A stretch of 64,000 nucleotides of DNA from Trichoplax sp. H2 (Eukaryota; Placozoa; Uniplacotomia; Trichoplacea). The translations under genes and the position numbers were made by a program. Below the pieces are notes generated by a model. That model did no database searches. It was not told where the DNA came from and was given only the letters and a program-made list of their open reading frames with translations. The DNA lies in the NCBI GenBank assembly GCA_003344405.1, contig NOWV01000258.1:1-64000 (forward strand). The letters run 5' to 3'. Below are positions 36,010 to 50,000 of the stretch, piece by piece. Positions within the stretch are counted from its first letter, which is position 1. Each line of letters begins with the position of its first letter.

Positions 36010-39000
36010 GAAATTGTTTTCCCCCTCGCTCTCCTTTCCGACAAGGCCATCATCAAATCGATGGCTGAATTTTCTATGTAAAAGACTGCTATCATGACCA
36101 TTATTTTTAATCTATTTCACATTAAATGGTCTATTCCTTTTCGGATTTAGTAGTAACTACTATCGCTATTTGAAATTTTATGTTAATCATTTTTGTTAAA
36201 GTCGTATTTTAGCCTTTCAATGTATGAATTTTGTTTATACGAGTATAATTATTAAAAGTGTAAACGTAATTTAAAAATTATAAAAATCATTCTATCGTAT
36301 TTTTAATGTTGTAAATGTCTTGTAATAAATTAGTCACAACTTTTACCTAATATTTAATGCAACAGTATGTCTTTTCTAGTGGAGTAAGAAATTTCAACGT
36401 TGAATGGTATAGGATGAGCTAAGCTATTCTAGTGCTCATGATCGTATTGATGTACAAAATATTTTAGTAAGAAAAATAGGTCACGTATTAGTAGATTATC
36501 CATTTGGTTAACGTAATTTTAAGACAAGTATTTATAGTGATGACTGTTGTTAATCATAGCTCATGATAAAATGGCTTGTATTAGTTTATGAACTGGGAAT
36601 AGTAAATAAATATGCAAACTATTAAATTGAACATTTTAATGGTCTTCTTTTATCTTTTCCCCTTTCCTTAACAGATACAGCTTTTGTCTATGACTTCATA
36701 GACTGTCATAGAATGAGTTGTGATATTGTTTTATCCGTAACTACAGTTAACTTTATCGTTTAATTTCCAAGTATCAAGTCCATTTTGATTCCACTTTATT
36801 AGAATAATATGAGATGACGAAGATAAATTTTAAAGGCGGTGAGAGAGTACCAAAGCAAGCTAATTTTGTATTCTTCTTTTTCGATCAATCAAAAAATCCA
36901 ATGATTGATAACGGTATCCTATTTCATTTTTCAGATCATTATCATTTTCTAATGGAATGATCTTCATTTTAGTCGAGATAATGCTGAAAAGTTTTTCTAA
37001 TGTATCAAGATGGAATAGAATAGTATGGCTACAAAGTTATCAATAATTTGAAGAGGAAATCAAGTTTATTTATTTAATCTATAATTTGATCTAAGGAAGA
37101 AATAAGGAGAACACAATTAAAAGTAATAAGTTTGTATCTTGAATCAGATTGAGAATTACGCCAAGTAATTGCTATAGCTCTGCTGATAAAGTCAATAAGC
37201 ATGAAATATGCGATACTTTAACTTGGTCGTTACAACGTAGCAAGCTAAACCTACAGACAGTAGACAATTCTTTTCCTTGTATCATTGTTGCATGGTTCAA
37301 TCATTTTAAGGGGCTGTTTTAATATCTTGTAGTTTACAGATAAATTAGATAATCGCAATGGAAATAACTGCTAAGGCACCCTTGATATCGATATTTTGTG
37401 AAGAGCTTTTTATAAAACATGTCAGTACTGCAATTAAACCTTTTATTAATTTTCGTCAAAACCGACAGATGTGAAAAAATCAATTAAAATCTATTGATAT
37501 TAACAAACTACTCAAAGATCGATATTAAGCCAATTGAAAAATGGCGATGAATATCCGAACAATATATCGTCTTATTTAAAGAGCTTGATTTGCTACTCAT
37601 TAATAGGAATAATACAGAAGGAAAATTTGACATTAATTGAATCCTACATGAACGATTTAGAATATTCTGGACTTGAGCGTATAATAAAGCGATAACAGGC
37701 TGAATAAAAATTGCAGACGAAAGTATATCTGTAACAAAGCTGATTACTAAAGATTTTGTCTATTTTCATCAACAAAGTTATAATCGTATCGTCAGAAAAG
37801 AATAGCCAATGTTGGCAAATCAATTTAAGAATGGTAACGGATAGCAAAGATGACGAGGATTACTAATACAATTAATTACGAGTCGAGCATATCATCAGTA
37901 TCCATATTCTATCCTATTTCATTTTAAGTTATAGGATTTATCCATCTCTGGATTAAGTAGTATTTTACAATCATCTTAATTAGTTCAGCTGTATAGCTGG
38001 ATATCTTTTAATCTAGCATAGAGCATCATCAACCAATATATTTAAAGCTGTAAGATTGATACTTGTATAAATTAATTACTCTTTTACTATCATAATGGCT
38101 AGCTCTGCCTTAAAATTGTACAAATTTTCTAATTTGATACAGTCTTTCGTCAACACGTGCATCCTATTCTGTTTCATTTTAAGCTATAGGATTTATACCT
38201 ATGTCGATAATGTATTGTTGCAATATAATAATGATGGTTAGGTGTACGATAAATTTTAAAATATTTTATTATTGCAATAACGATAAAAAATAATTAGAGT
38301 CTTCCCTTCAAAAATAGTGCTCAGCTCTAGGATACGCATTATCCAAATACTTTTACTTGTATTTTATCAATGCTGAAGAAGCTAAATGAGTCAGATGATG
38401 TTATTCGATTAATTAAGTTATCCAATGTTGCTGAGATGAGATTATTGCTGATAATATAACATATGCTAAGCGATAGGTATGCATAGCAACCAACTTAGCG
38501 ATAGATATATAAATTGTTTACATCTCTATTGTAAGGAAAGCAAGCCCATCCTATTATCCATAGAATAAAATTTTAATATCATTGTTTATTATCGTACAAC
38601 TTAGTTTTTGACTAGGCATTGAACCTATCATATACACTATTAGCAGTTCCACTAGCTGCGTCGATCGACTACCTAATAAGATAGTTAGAAGAACAATAAA
38701 TAACGCTATAGGTGATTGGAATGTCTATTATTCCTATTATCAAAATTCTAAGTTCAAATAGAAATAATGAGGAACAAAAATCTATCGCTATAATTCATTT
38801 CAATACATTAATAAGACATAATTATTAGGTTATTGAATGATACAATGAATATTTTTGTCATTGATAGTGAATAGATAACGATCAAATTTCAATAGATTAC
38901 ATTATTTGGCATAGCTTGCAATATAATAGCCACTCTGACATTGATATTACCATGGAGAAGATCTGAAAAGAATGTGATTTGCTAATCAATGGTATGATAA

Positions 39001-39189
39001 TGGACAGTTGACTATGCCATTACTTGTAGACTATTTGTTAAACGGTCAATAGCAATATCAATAATTCTAAAATGATGATCAGTGCAGGTGAGTTATGCTT
39101 AATATTAAAATGATATTTTTATGAAGATGACTTAGCGTACTGATAGATTACATGAAATCCATATTTACTAAGGTAATAGATACAGATAC

Positions 39190-40600
39190 ATCAATGATTG
39201 ACATTAGATTAATTTATAAGCCTCTAGGTTGATTTTAAACTATTGTCGAATATGGCAATAGAGTCTCTGATTAGAATAAGTTAGTCAATCAAGTTTTATT
39301 TATTACTGATAGTCGTTGATATCATCATACATAAACTGCTCTACCAGCTACTACCAATTCAATACTTCGAAGGTGATACAACAATTGTGGCAAGCTCTAA
39401 AATTTAAAATAACACTGTTTATGAAAGTACCCGTATTCATTGACTGAATCGAAGGCTATTTTTTCTAGGCAATGGGAGCAGGTACATTGATGATCGACAA
39501 AGGATTCATTTATAGTCAGCTAGGTCGATTAAAAAAATTACGAGCAGAGGTAGTAAAGAGTATCTGAACAGAATAAATTAGCAAATCAAAGCTTTTCCAT
39601 CATCAATAGTTATTGAGATTATTATACATAAACTGTTTTTAGCTAGTATTAATTCATAACTTTGACGATGATAATATTCTTCGAATATTAAGAAAGTGCA
39701 CTATTTGTAGGTTGAATAAAAAGTTATTTTGCTTGGGTAATCGATATCTGAACTTTAGTGATCAACAACGGATTAATTTGCAGGTTGTTAGATTGATTAA
39801 ATACATTCCCAGAGGTATTGAAATGTATATATAAATAAAATAAGTTAGCAAATTAAAATTTTTCCATTGTCGATATTTTTGTTATCATCATGCATGAACT
39901 ATTTACTAGCTAGTAATAATTCAATACTTCGATGATGATAATATTCTTTAAATATATATTAGGGAAATTTACTTATTCACACATTAATATTAAAAGCTTC
40001 CGTATTTTGCCTACTTAATAGATGTAGGCACATTATTCATCGATAACGGATTAATTTGTAGTCAGTTACTGTAGGCTGATCAAAACACTTCCCGTGGAGA
40101 TATTATAGATTGTTTGAATAAAATGAGTTAGTAAATCGAAGTTTTTACTATTATCAACAGTTGTTGCTATAACTACACATAAACTATTCTACCAGCTTTA
40201 GCATAGTACTCCAAGCTTTTTAGAAAAATGTCTAAATAAAATGCATTTTAATCAATATCTAAACAAAAAAGTAAAAATTGTCAGTAGTTAAGAGCTTTAT
40301 CAATAATCATTCTGTAAGATAGTACTAATTAAATGAATTTTATATGGGTAAAATAATCACGAAATGCATATCTTAAGGATTGAAGTAATAATCTTTAATC
40401 GAGATGGATTCTTCGTTATAGATGGGATCAAAGTCACTTTGTTTAAGCTACGACTGGTCTTAAAGATTACCTTACCAGCGAATTCTACTTTCACAATGTT
40501 TCTCTAATGCATACACATTGGTGATCAACATCAAGTAATTTAGTTGCATTCAAGTCGATCTAGAATAAATCTTTTAAACTGCGATAAAGAATGCTCGAAA
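39190..40600. repeat. Decayed 265-300-bp tandem array, four to five copies
   Basis: A succession of landmarks recurs: GATnnnCAACGGATTAATTT near 39204, 39503, 39768 and 40047 (a weaker copy near 40520), then AATAAnnTTAGnnAATCAAnnTTTT, then CATnCATAAACTn, then CTAGTAnnAATTCA and GATGATAATATTCTT. Spacing is 265-300 bases. Copies differ heavily, so only the order of motifs shows the relationship. Confidence 0.65.
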
Positions 40601-41505
40601 AGAAAATTCTGCTAAATCAACATAAAATAAATAATTTAATATGACTGTTATCTATCTTATCATACGTAGATCATTCCGGTGCAATTCTATAGTTGTGATA
40701 AAATAATAATAAAAATTCTTAGGCGTAATGCAATATTTTTTCCGAATGGGCACTTTCTTATAAAAGGAACTAAGACTATTCTTCCTGAATAATTTTAAAG
40801 AATAAACAACATCAGCTAATTACCACTATTCTACATTCTTTAAACTATGTATACCAATGATCATCATGATGTTAATTTATGGTATATTAATTAATCCAAT
40901 AGACTTAAGATAATGTTCTTATGTGAACAAAATATTAAACCTTATTACTGTGCAAGTACTAGGACGTGTAATATAATAGGCAAGCAGATATAGGCTAAGA
41001 ATTTAATAAGAGTTTAAATTATAATTATGATATTATCAATTCTCGATAGTTATCTTAATTGTTATAGGGGATAATGCTATTCAGTTGTTCATCTCGTCAG
41101 TGCATTATCTGGACATAGTTTATTCTTGTTGCCTTTTACATCACATCAATCACCGTTAATAGCGGAATTCAGATGGAATGTGATATCATTTGTCAGATTT
41201 GGCAGACTTTATCATAAGTGTTTTCCTTTGCTTCTTGTATACCATCTACTAGTCAAACCGTTCATCACAAGTATAAACATCAATTCTTGAATTGGTTTGC
41301 AAAAATTGAAAATTGTAGAAAGATTAGAGAGTATCAAGATACGACAGATCTGAATTTATCGTTTTATAAGATAAAGTCGAGATTTCAATGCACGTATTTC
41401 GTTTTCGTAGGAGCTAGACACTAGTGGTGTTGTTATAAATAGCTGCCATATACCCATTTTATTGATATATCGACACATTTATACAAATGTTAAAGATGTG
41501 GATCT

Positions 41506-41525
41506 GATCTGGCTAAAGCCAGATC
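41506..41525. repeat. Perfect 9-bp stem hairpin
   Basis: GATCTGGCT, two bases, then AGCCAGATC. A similar hairpin with a 10-bp stem lies at 41608-41631 (AACTATTCAT, TTTT, ATGAATAGTT). Both are intergenic and may be chance. Confidence 0.5.
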
Positions 41526-44009
41526 TTCGACCGTTTATCCAATCCTATCATACTTGAAGTATCACCGTAAATTGTAACTGATAAACTATTGGTGATAAAG
41601 ACATTTGAACTATTCATTTTTATGAATAGTTAATAGTTAGTGATAACAAAACTTTTACCCAAGAAAATCAACGTGTTTGCCCTAACGCATTGAACTACAA
41701 GAACATTCTGTATATATGCATTGTTATAATTGGTATTTACATATGGAAACCATGTTGAAGATAAACAATAATCAATAACTTGAATTCCGATCAGACATTC
41801 GCGCCAAAGTTTACCTAAGCTTTGAGTCATAAATTAAAAGCGGATGAATCAATAATTAGCGAATGTTGACTCTGTGCAATATTTTCTCTTGTTTCCAATT
41901 GCGTATATATTAATTCGCCTTGATGAAGCTTGCTAACATTTAACGGACATTATAATATGCATAGATAGATAGCATAGCCTTATTGCTACTGATAAAACCG
42001 TTATCTAATAATTCGCATATATTTTTATTGATACGTCATACTTTTATAATATTACGGTATCAAAGTACTGAAATTTACGAACTAGAAAAAGCACGAACTT
42101 GCAACAATGATTGAGAGTGTATTTTCGAACCTGCACTACTGCAAATCATAACATCAATCAGTAGATATTTCTATGTAGATATAATTAAGATTTAGCTCGT
42201 TAAGACCTCTATTCTCTATATAAAAATCTTAATTTACTTTATTGTCAGCGAGGCCGCGATTCCTATAGGTTTAAGAGTACCTAAAACTGGTTTAACTATA
42301 CGAGTCACCTTATTCTTTAGACATTAAATAAATCAGTGCTCTAAAGAGCCTCCATGCGTAAGGATTAAATACACTCTAGCCCTACAGTATTAAATTTATC
42401 ATGTCAGTATCAAATTAATCAATTCCTAATAGTGCTTAGTTTAATTAACAAAAATATATTAGCCTTTTCCTATTAAGATATTGCATCTAAATTTAGAAAC
42501 CATACGTTCAATGTTAGTATCATTCGAAGTGATAGAATCAGTCTGGTTAAACTAGTAGATAACAGCTATTTTATTCCACTTCTAAATTAAAGATTGTTAA
42601 CTTATCAAATGTTAAACACTAAAGTTACACTTAAAAATATCGTAAACATGACTGACTGATAAGCATATATTGTACAGAGCATGAAAATAATGTACACATC
42701 ACGAAAATTTACTTTTATGATAAGGTAATTGTTTATGAGACTGCATCATAATTATAACCCATTAGCCCGGGTTTTTCCTATAAAATTGGGTGATATACCC
42801 TAGTTTAGTCTGGAATGGTCGTACAGACCGCACAGTAAGATTACTATCGCCTCCTTACGATAGGAAATCGTTCATAGTATTAGTATTACATTATAGACCA
42901 TTGTTGAAGAGGATAAACTTGGCATTAGGGCTCTCAGTAGATAAACTATCTCGTTTCAAATGTAGATTGAACGCAGATTTTCAAAAAGTTTTAATCCAAT
43001 TTCTTCATTCTGGTTGAGTATGATTAATCAATTCGAGACAGAATTACACGCAACATAAATACTTAAAAGATGATATCTTTATTCAAATATTCGTTCACTT
43101 AAAATACAAATGCAAGCTACTAGTATCTTGATAAGAATAGAACAGATATCAATAGTTATAACATTGATTAACTATTGCTATCATCAATTCTTCAAAGTAG
43201 AAAGGAATAAATTTAACGATAAACATCATTATACGGCTACTGACAGCTCATGATGTAAGGTATCGTAAAAAATAACTCTAGAAAGGATAATTTCATCAGT
43301 TGTATAAAACCAGTTTCTATTGTACACGTAAGGGGAATTAAAACAAATATATTCGATATACAGTATGATAGAGTTTAGATTATGTACAAATCCAAATTGA
43401 AGTTATCAGACCTATATGCCAATAATCTAAACTTGATGTATCATCGCCGTAGTTTTAAGGTAACATAATGGAGATGATAGAACAAAGAAAAGTGTAAATC
43501 ATATCTTGATATAGTAAAACTGTTATATTATATTATTAACTTACGATATCAAAAAAAAGCATCGTAGATCAATAGATCTATAGGTTAATAAAAGATATAA
43601 GAAGAATAGTTCTTGACATAGCATGAGTAGTTATATACGAGTTTCTATATTAAGGACGTGTATCATATAAAATATTTATACATATTAGTATATTGTAGTA
43701 GTTTACTACAAATTTAAAGCTAGTAAATGGCTTTGAAAGTTATTAAAATAAAAAAATGAGACACATTTGCAGCTATTCGACTTATTTGATACAAAACGTT
43801 TGGATGACCGTGAATTTCAATACAATTACAAGACCGATCGAACAGTATTTTCGTAGACTAGTTTCTTTTCTAAACTAAAGGAGGCATCCATGTTATACTG
43901 TAATCAAGTAGCTTTAAAGCAATCATCTTGAAGGATTACGACTATATTATAATTTTCAAGCTTTATGCTTTGACTATTAAAGTATATGATACTGCTTCTC
44001 CTATATTAT

Positions 44010-47000
44010 TTATTTCTTGCCAAAGAGCTGTTTGCCGAATGAAAGGACACTTCCTTTCGATTTTTTCGGTTTATCTGTGGAATCTTGGCGGTAGCTAAAT
44101 AGTAAAAATTGATGTGGTTGATTAAATATTGGATTGATATTTATCGATTAACTCAATTTTATTATCATAATCTGCCTTTTATCACTTGTAGATAGAGCAT
44201 CAAAGATAAAAGACTTCAAATTTAAACTTACTAATTTGAGTCTAAAATTTGTTGAGCTTTACGATTTTCCTTTTCCTTCTGACTTTCTTCCAGCATAGCT
44301 AAGCGAGAATCTGATCGAATTCTAGGTGATGATTCTTTCGATGTTGGCTCTGGTGTTAGATGAATTTGTTGCTGTTCTACTTCATCATCTGATGAACTAA
44401 CATCTAATAATTTGGCGAATTTTCCAGTTTGTACGTGACCATTATGAGGTAATGTTGGAATAGCATCTCTATCTTTAGATGCACCATTAATTAATGGTGG
44501 AGCGACGTTTCGTGGATATTGAGTGTGTTGAATTTCTTGTGCCGCAGGATCATGTTCGCCATAACGCATAAAATCATCGTAATCCTGCAAATAATTAGCT
44601 GGAACAGAGCCAGTCTTGTAATTGCATATACCACGGACAAAACCGTCTGGATTAACTTCGCCTAATGCCATAATAATCTGGCCTTTCTTAAAACTTAATG
44701 CGCTACCTCGTCTTTCATTGGAATATCGGTTGGGTGTATAATCTTTTAGCGCGATCATTTTGCGCCCTTTGGTCTTGCTTGGCTTACGTCTAACAAATGC
44801 TGATGAAGTTACTCTAGATGCAGGTTCGTTATATTGCTCTGCATGTCGATAATTAGGATCTTTAATGGCATTGGATAGTCCAAATTCAGTTATAAAATCA
44901 CGGGGAATTAAGCCGTAAACACCATTAACATGTCCTTCATAAAAACCATCGTTCCTTTCCGTATTGATAATTTTAATTAAATCGTCTTTTCTGAATGTAA
45001 TATCGGTTAGACCAGTATCATCGGTATAACCTTTAGCTTGATAATCGTATTGAGCAATATAACTTCGACCTACGTTACCATCTTGATTTTTATCTAAATG
45101 TGGATGATCAGGAGTAACAAGAGCTTGGACATAGAGACTAGCAGGCGTGGATGAAATTCCACCTTCGGTTAACGTTTGCACAGAAACGTCAAATGGCCGA
45201 GTTAAATCGAGATTTTCTAATTCTACTTTACAAATATTAGCGCCAAAACAAGATTTGACAGCTAATCCGTTGACTTTCACTTTATAACCAATGACTTTAT
45301 GACCGTTACTCCTTTCACTAGAATCCATAACCGGTTTATTCCATCCAAGCAGAATACCATGGCGTAAAGTTCTCATGATATGCACTGCTGCTGGGGGCGA
45401 TGGCTGCTTTAATTCAGGCTTGGAGCGTTTTAATTCAGGTGATGAAGGAAGATTACGAGGTAGTTTATTATCTTGTGGATAGCTCAAGGTTGATCGAGGA
45501 TAATGTTGATCAATGTTGTTACCATTAGGTAGGCTAAGGATCATTTCAGGACTTACACTTACTCGACCACTATAGTTAGTATCGCTATGGGGAGAATCTT
45601 GACGTGATGATGTTTCAACTTCAGCTAAGAAAGTGCTAGGAATATAGCCGACACGATCATTTCGCACAGCTTTGTAGTAGCCATTCCTATTAATATCACC
45701 ATAGACATAAATTCGATCGCCTTGACGTATAGGAAGCTCCTCGTCAGGATATCCTGAAGTATTTTGCGTTTGAGGATCATAATCAAACAATGCATACATT
45801 AATTTCATTCGATCAGTCGATTGAAATGATAACTGGCTGCCTGGTCTAGTTGGAGAAGCATGCCTTTCTCTGCTTTTCGATGCAGAATCACGCTGCTGTC
45901 TTTGGAACCAATGGTCAGGTGTTGAATCGAGATGCGGCTATAAATTGAGAATAAATGATTATTTTATAAGTGATGATGGCGTAAAAATACTCTTATAGCT
46001 CAAATTTGGCTTTCATACGATATATTCATATAGACTAGTTAGAGAAAGTTTGCAAGTCCTAATAATTTGGCTTTTATAAAATATGTTCATATAGACTAGT
46101 TAAAGAAAGCTGTATTTCTTACTAGTTTGGCCTTTATGAGACATGTTCACGTAGACTAGTTAAAGAGAGCTTGCAGTCCCTACGGTACTAATTTAGCTTT
46201 TATAAGATAAACCCGTGTAGACTGGTTAGAAAGAGCTTGAAAGCTCTACTGTTCGCCTTTTATAAGGTATACTCATGTAGACTAGTCAGAGAGAGCGTGA
46301 AACTCCTACTAATTTGTGTTACTGTCAATAGGATACGTTCCTACACACTAGTTAGAGCTAAATATTCCTAAAACGGTTCCAATGTAGGATGTATAAAATA
46401 CATCCAGCATCTAGTCCTACAGTATATCTATGTAGATCAGCTAACTATAGCGATAAGATTCAAATTTAAGACTAGCTAGTCATACCTTGTTGTTGTCTTT
46501 TAAAATTGGTAAGGAATAGGTACTTGCGTGAATCGTTTCCTGACTACCGTTATTACCATTGGATTTTTTTCTATCAGTGGATTTAATTCGATTAAGTTCT
46601 GAACTTAAATGATGAATAACATCGTCTTTTTGAGAGTTGCCCTTTTGTAAATCATTGAGTCGATTCTATTGCAAAAGAAGAATAATGAATTAGAACAGCT
46701 CTATTTTGATCGCTGGCTATGGCATTGATTGCCCGTATTTACACTATTACAGGGTTGGATATTCTAATGGAAAGTTTAAATTCTTACCGCGTAAATGCTT
46801 TCAACGTCTTCTTTATCCTTTTCAGCTTGAATTCTATCTTTTGATTCAGCGTCTAGTTGAATTTTGAGTTCATCGTTTTCTTTTACTAATTCGTCATAGC
46901 GTCGATTAAGGTATGTCCAATTTTCCTGTAATTGATTGTATTCATGGCGAATGATTGCATCGTCCTTTTCATAATTTTCTACTTGTTTCTGTAGCTTGTC

Positions 47001-50000
47001 ACGATCATTTTCCACCATTTGCAATCGATGTAATTTAGCTTGTAAGGAAAGATTTTGCTGTACAATATCTTCATTTTCTTGTTCAATCTCGTGTAAATGT
47101 TCTAATTGTGCACGAAGGGAAGTAATTTCATTCAGGGCATCTACTAATTCTAAGTGTTGCACTTCTTTTTCTTCTAATTTCTCCTTTAATAAATTGCGTT
47201 CTTGCTCGGCAGCAACTCGATTAGCTAGTTCGCTCTGAAATTGTACGATCGATTGCATCATTAGCTATTCCTATTTCTTAAATATCGTAGATTACTGGCT
47301 ATAATTCATCGCGCTCAATCTGTATTCATCATTACTATTGATGTCCTTAGTAAAAATTAGCTATGATACATTACTTACTTGTAAGGAAGAAATCTTATAA
47401 TTCATCTGGTCGCTATCGGCTAGCATATCTTCCAAGACTTTCATTTTGGACTTGAGTAAATTATTCTCATCTTCAATGGTTTCCGTCAATACTAATTTAG
47501 ACTTTAATTCACTATTATCTCGTACAACATCGTCATATAAGGCAACTTTTGCTTTCAGATAGTTTGCCTCATCAACAGATACATTGGATTGCGATTGCTG
47601 CTGAACCTCAGGGAAATTCTTATCCAATTCTTGCATTTTATCTCGAAGCTGTTGATTTTCAGCTGTAATTTCCGCTAGCTCATCTTTAAGACTTTCAAAT
47701 TCACTAATTGTCGCTTGATTTTCCTTTAACTTTTCCCGTAATTCCTCGATCTCTTGCAATATTTTGCTATTGTCATTGCGATACGTTGGATCGTTAATAG
47801 AATATAAAGCTGATCTCAATCGTCGAATTTCTTCTTCAGCTGTATTCGTCATTCGACGCCAATAATCAATCATATGTTGTTGATTTTTAAATTCTTCATC
47901 ATCAGTATTGCCCTTCTTCTTCTGCTTAGCCATCTAATACAACAAGTGTACGTTAAAAACAGACACTATTTTATCCACGCATAGATTGGTTTAATATGAG
48001 TAAGCGCACTTCTAGCATGCAATTATAGAATTAATTATGAGTAAAATTCAATTACAAGATCAACAAACCTCATCACGTAGGCTATCTAATTCTTTATTTT
48101 TAGCTTGAACTTCCTTTTGCAAATTATAGATGACACTTAATGCAGATTCGTCCATCGTTGGATTATAAATTGGTTCTGGTGCCTTTTTCTCCAGCTGCAA
48201 GTAAATTCAAAAAAGTCAATAACAAAACTAGTAACGTCTACTTAAATACCAATCATCAAGGCACAAATAGAAAATGTTTACCTTGGTCTTAAATAACTTA
48301 TTTTCTTTATCTTTTACTGCTTTTTCAAGTGTGATTACTTTATCCTTGATAAGATTATAATCAGACTTGGAAATGTACAGCATATCAAGACGATCCAATT
48401 CGGAAATGGGAGCTGTTGCTGGATAAACATTTTCCATGACTTGTGTACAGTCAAATTGGCTACCAAAATCTTGAGGCTGCGGTCCAATATGAGTGATTTT
48501 AGGAGTTGCCCATTTGGTATTGGAAGAATCTAAAGTTGGAGGATTAGCAGTAGGCAGTGCTGGTGGTAAAATATTAAGTGGTAACAATTTATCAGAACTA
48601 CTATTAGCATAAGCAGCAGCAAGCGGCGTAGCACTATCAGCAACTACATCAGCTTTAACAATATTCGATTCTATAGGAACTAAATGTTGTTCTTTTGGAT
48701 CGACATGAGCTAAAATTAAATCTGGCTCTTCCGATATTGGCAAAGTTTGTGCCTCGGCTTCGATCTTTGTAGGTGGATCAAGAGTCTGGCATTCTGCTTC
48801 GATCGTGGCTTCCATCTTATCAGGTTTGTCAAGGGTTTGGCATTCTACTTCTACCATAGCTTCGATCCTATCAGGTTGATGAAGGGTTTGGTATTCCACC
48901 TCTGCCACCTTTGGCTCATCTTCTTCAGGAATATTCATGATGCGAGACAAGAGATTTTCTGTAATCGTGGTGGCTTGATGGACTTTAGTTTCTAATCCAT
49001 CTAATGATTCAGCAGTAATAGCATGCTCTATTATAAATGATCTATCTTTCTTCATGGCTGATTCTGGTTTTGTTTGTATAGAATATTCACTACCGTCGAG
49101 AACACTTCCAGCGATAGCTACTATGCTATATTGATCATTCTCGCTAACTAAATCTAACCCATGCTCCCTAGTAGCGTCCATTTCAGCTAAAGCATCGGAA
49201 ATGGCATCGGAAACAATACTGTGAATGGTACTGTCTAAGTTTTCTTCGTTTTCCGTTTTCTCTTCTACTTTTGCTAACGGTTGAGATTTGACACCTGATG
49301 CATTTCTAAAGGTGTCCATAACCGAATTTAAGATTTGATCAGCCATTGCACTACATAAATCTTGCAATCTTGGACTTGTTTGTGCTGGTCCATCAACATT
49401 TTGCACTACTTCTTTTTCAGCTGGATCAGAAATAATGGTCGAATGTGCTGCACCATCATCATCTTTTTCAAACATAATCGGACATGGACGGTCTTTTAGT
49501 TCTTCAATTTCTTCGCGCATTTCATGAAGATGACTAATAATATCATATAAATTTTGGATAACACCAGCTTTGATTTCTTTATCCATTGCATTGCTATCGG
49601 TAAATTTAACAACACGATCCAGTTTCTGTTGTAATTCATCAGTTCGATTTTGTGTAGCAGCAATTTGCTGTTTATAATCGTTATTTTCTTGTTCGATGGC
49701 TTTACATTTCTCCTCTACTTCTATTAATTTCTCTTCTATTTCTTGCAATTCATTCATTTTATTTTCTTGACTATTTAATCGATTGATTAGATCAGCTTTA
49801 GCTTCTTCTGCTTCAGCTACATAGTCTTGATATTGATGGCGTGCTTGGATTAAGTTCTCTCGTAAATCATCAATATCTCGTTCCATATCCGTGGTTAGGA
49901 AATCTTTCTCTCTAAATTTAGCATAATCTTGTTGGTATTTAACAATATCCTCTTGTAATGAGCTTGTTGTGAATTCTTTTTCACTTAATAACCGATTTAA

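Larger units (their letters stand above)
36010..44009. other. AT-rich gene desert with decayed repeats
   Basis: No supportable exon. Short ORFs at 37644-37847, 41218-41424, 41630-41830 and 42790-43017 have no recognisable content. The stretch includes an old tandem repeat at 39190-40600, a repeated phrase near 37905 and 38160 (TTTCATTTTAAG..ATAGGATTTAT), and two small perfect hairpins at 41506-41525 and 41608-41631. Its right end is the 3' flank of the RIM-BP gene. Confidence 0.6.

Noticed and set aside
42790-43017. 75-codon ORF starting GTG
   Set aside because: No ATG start, no splice signals and no recognisable content, in a gene desert; within what chance allows.
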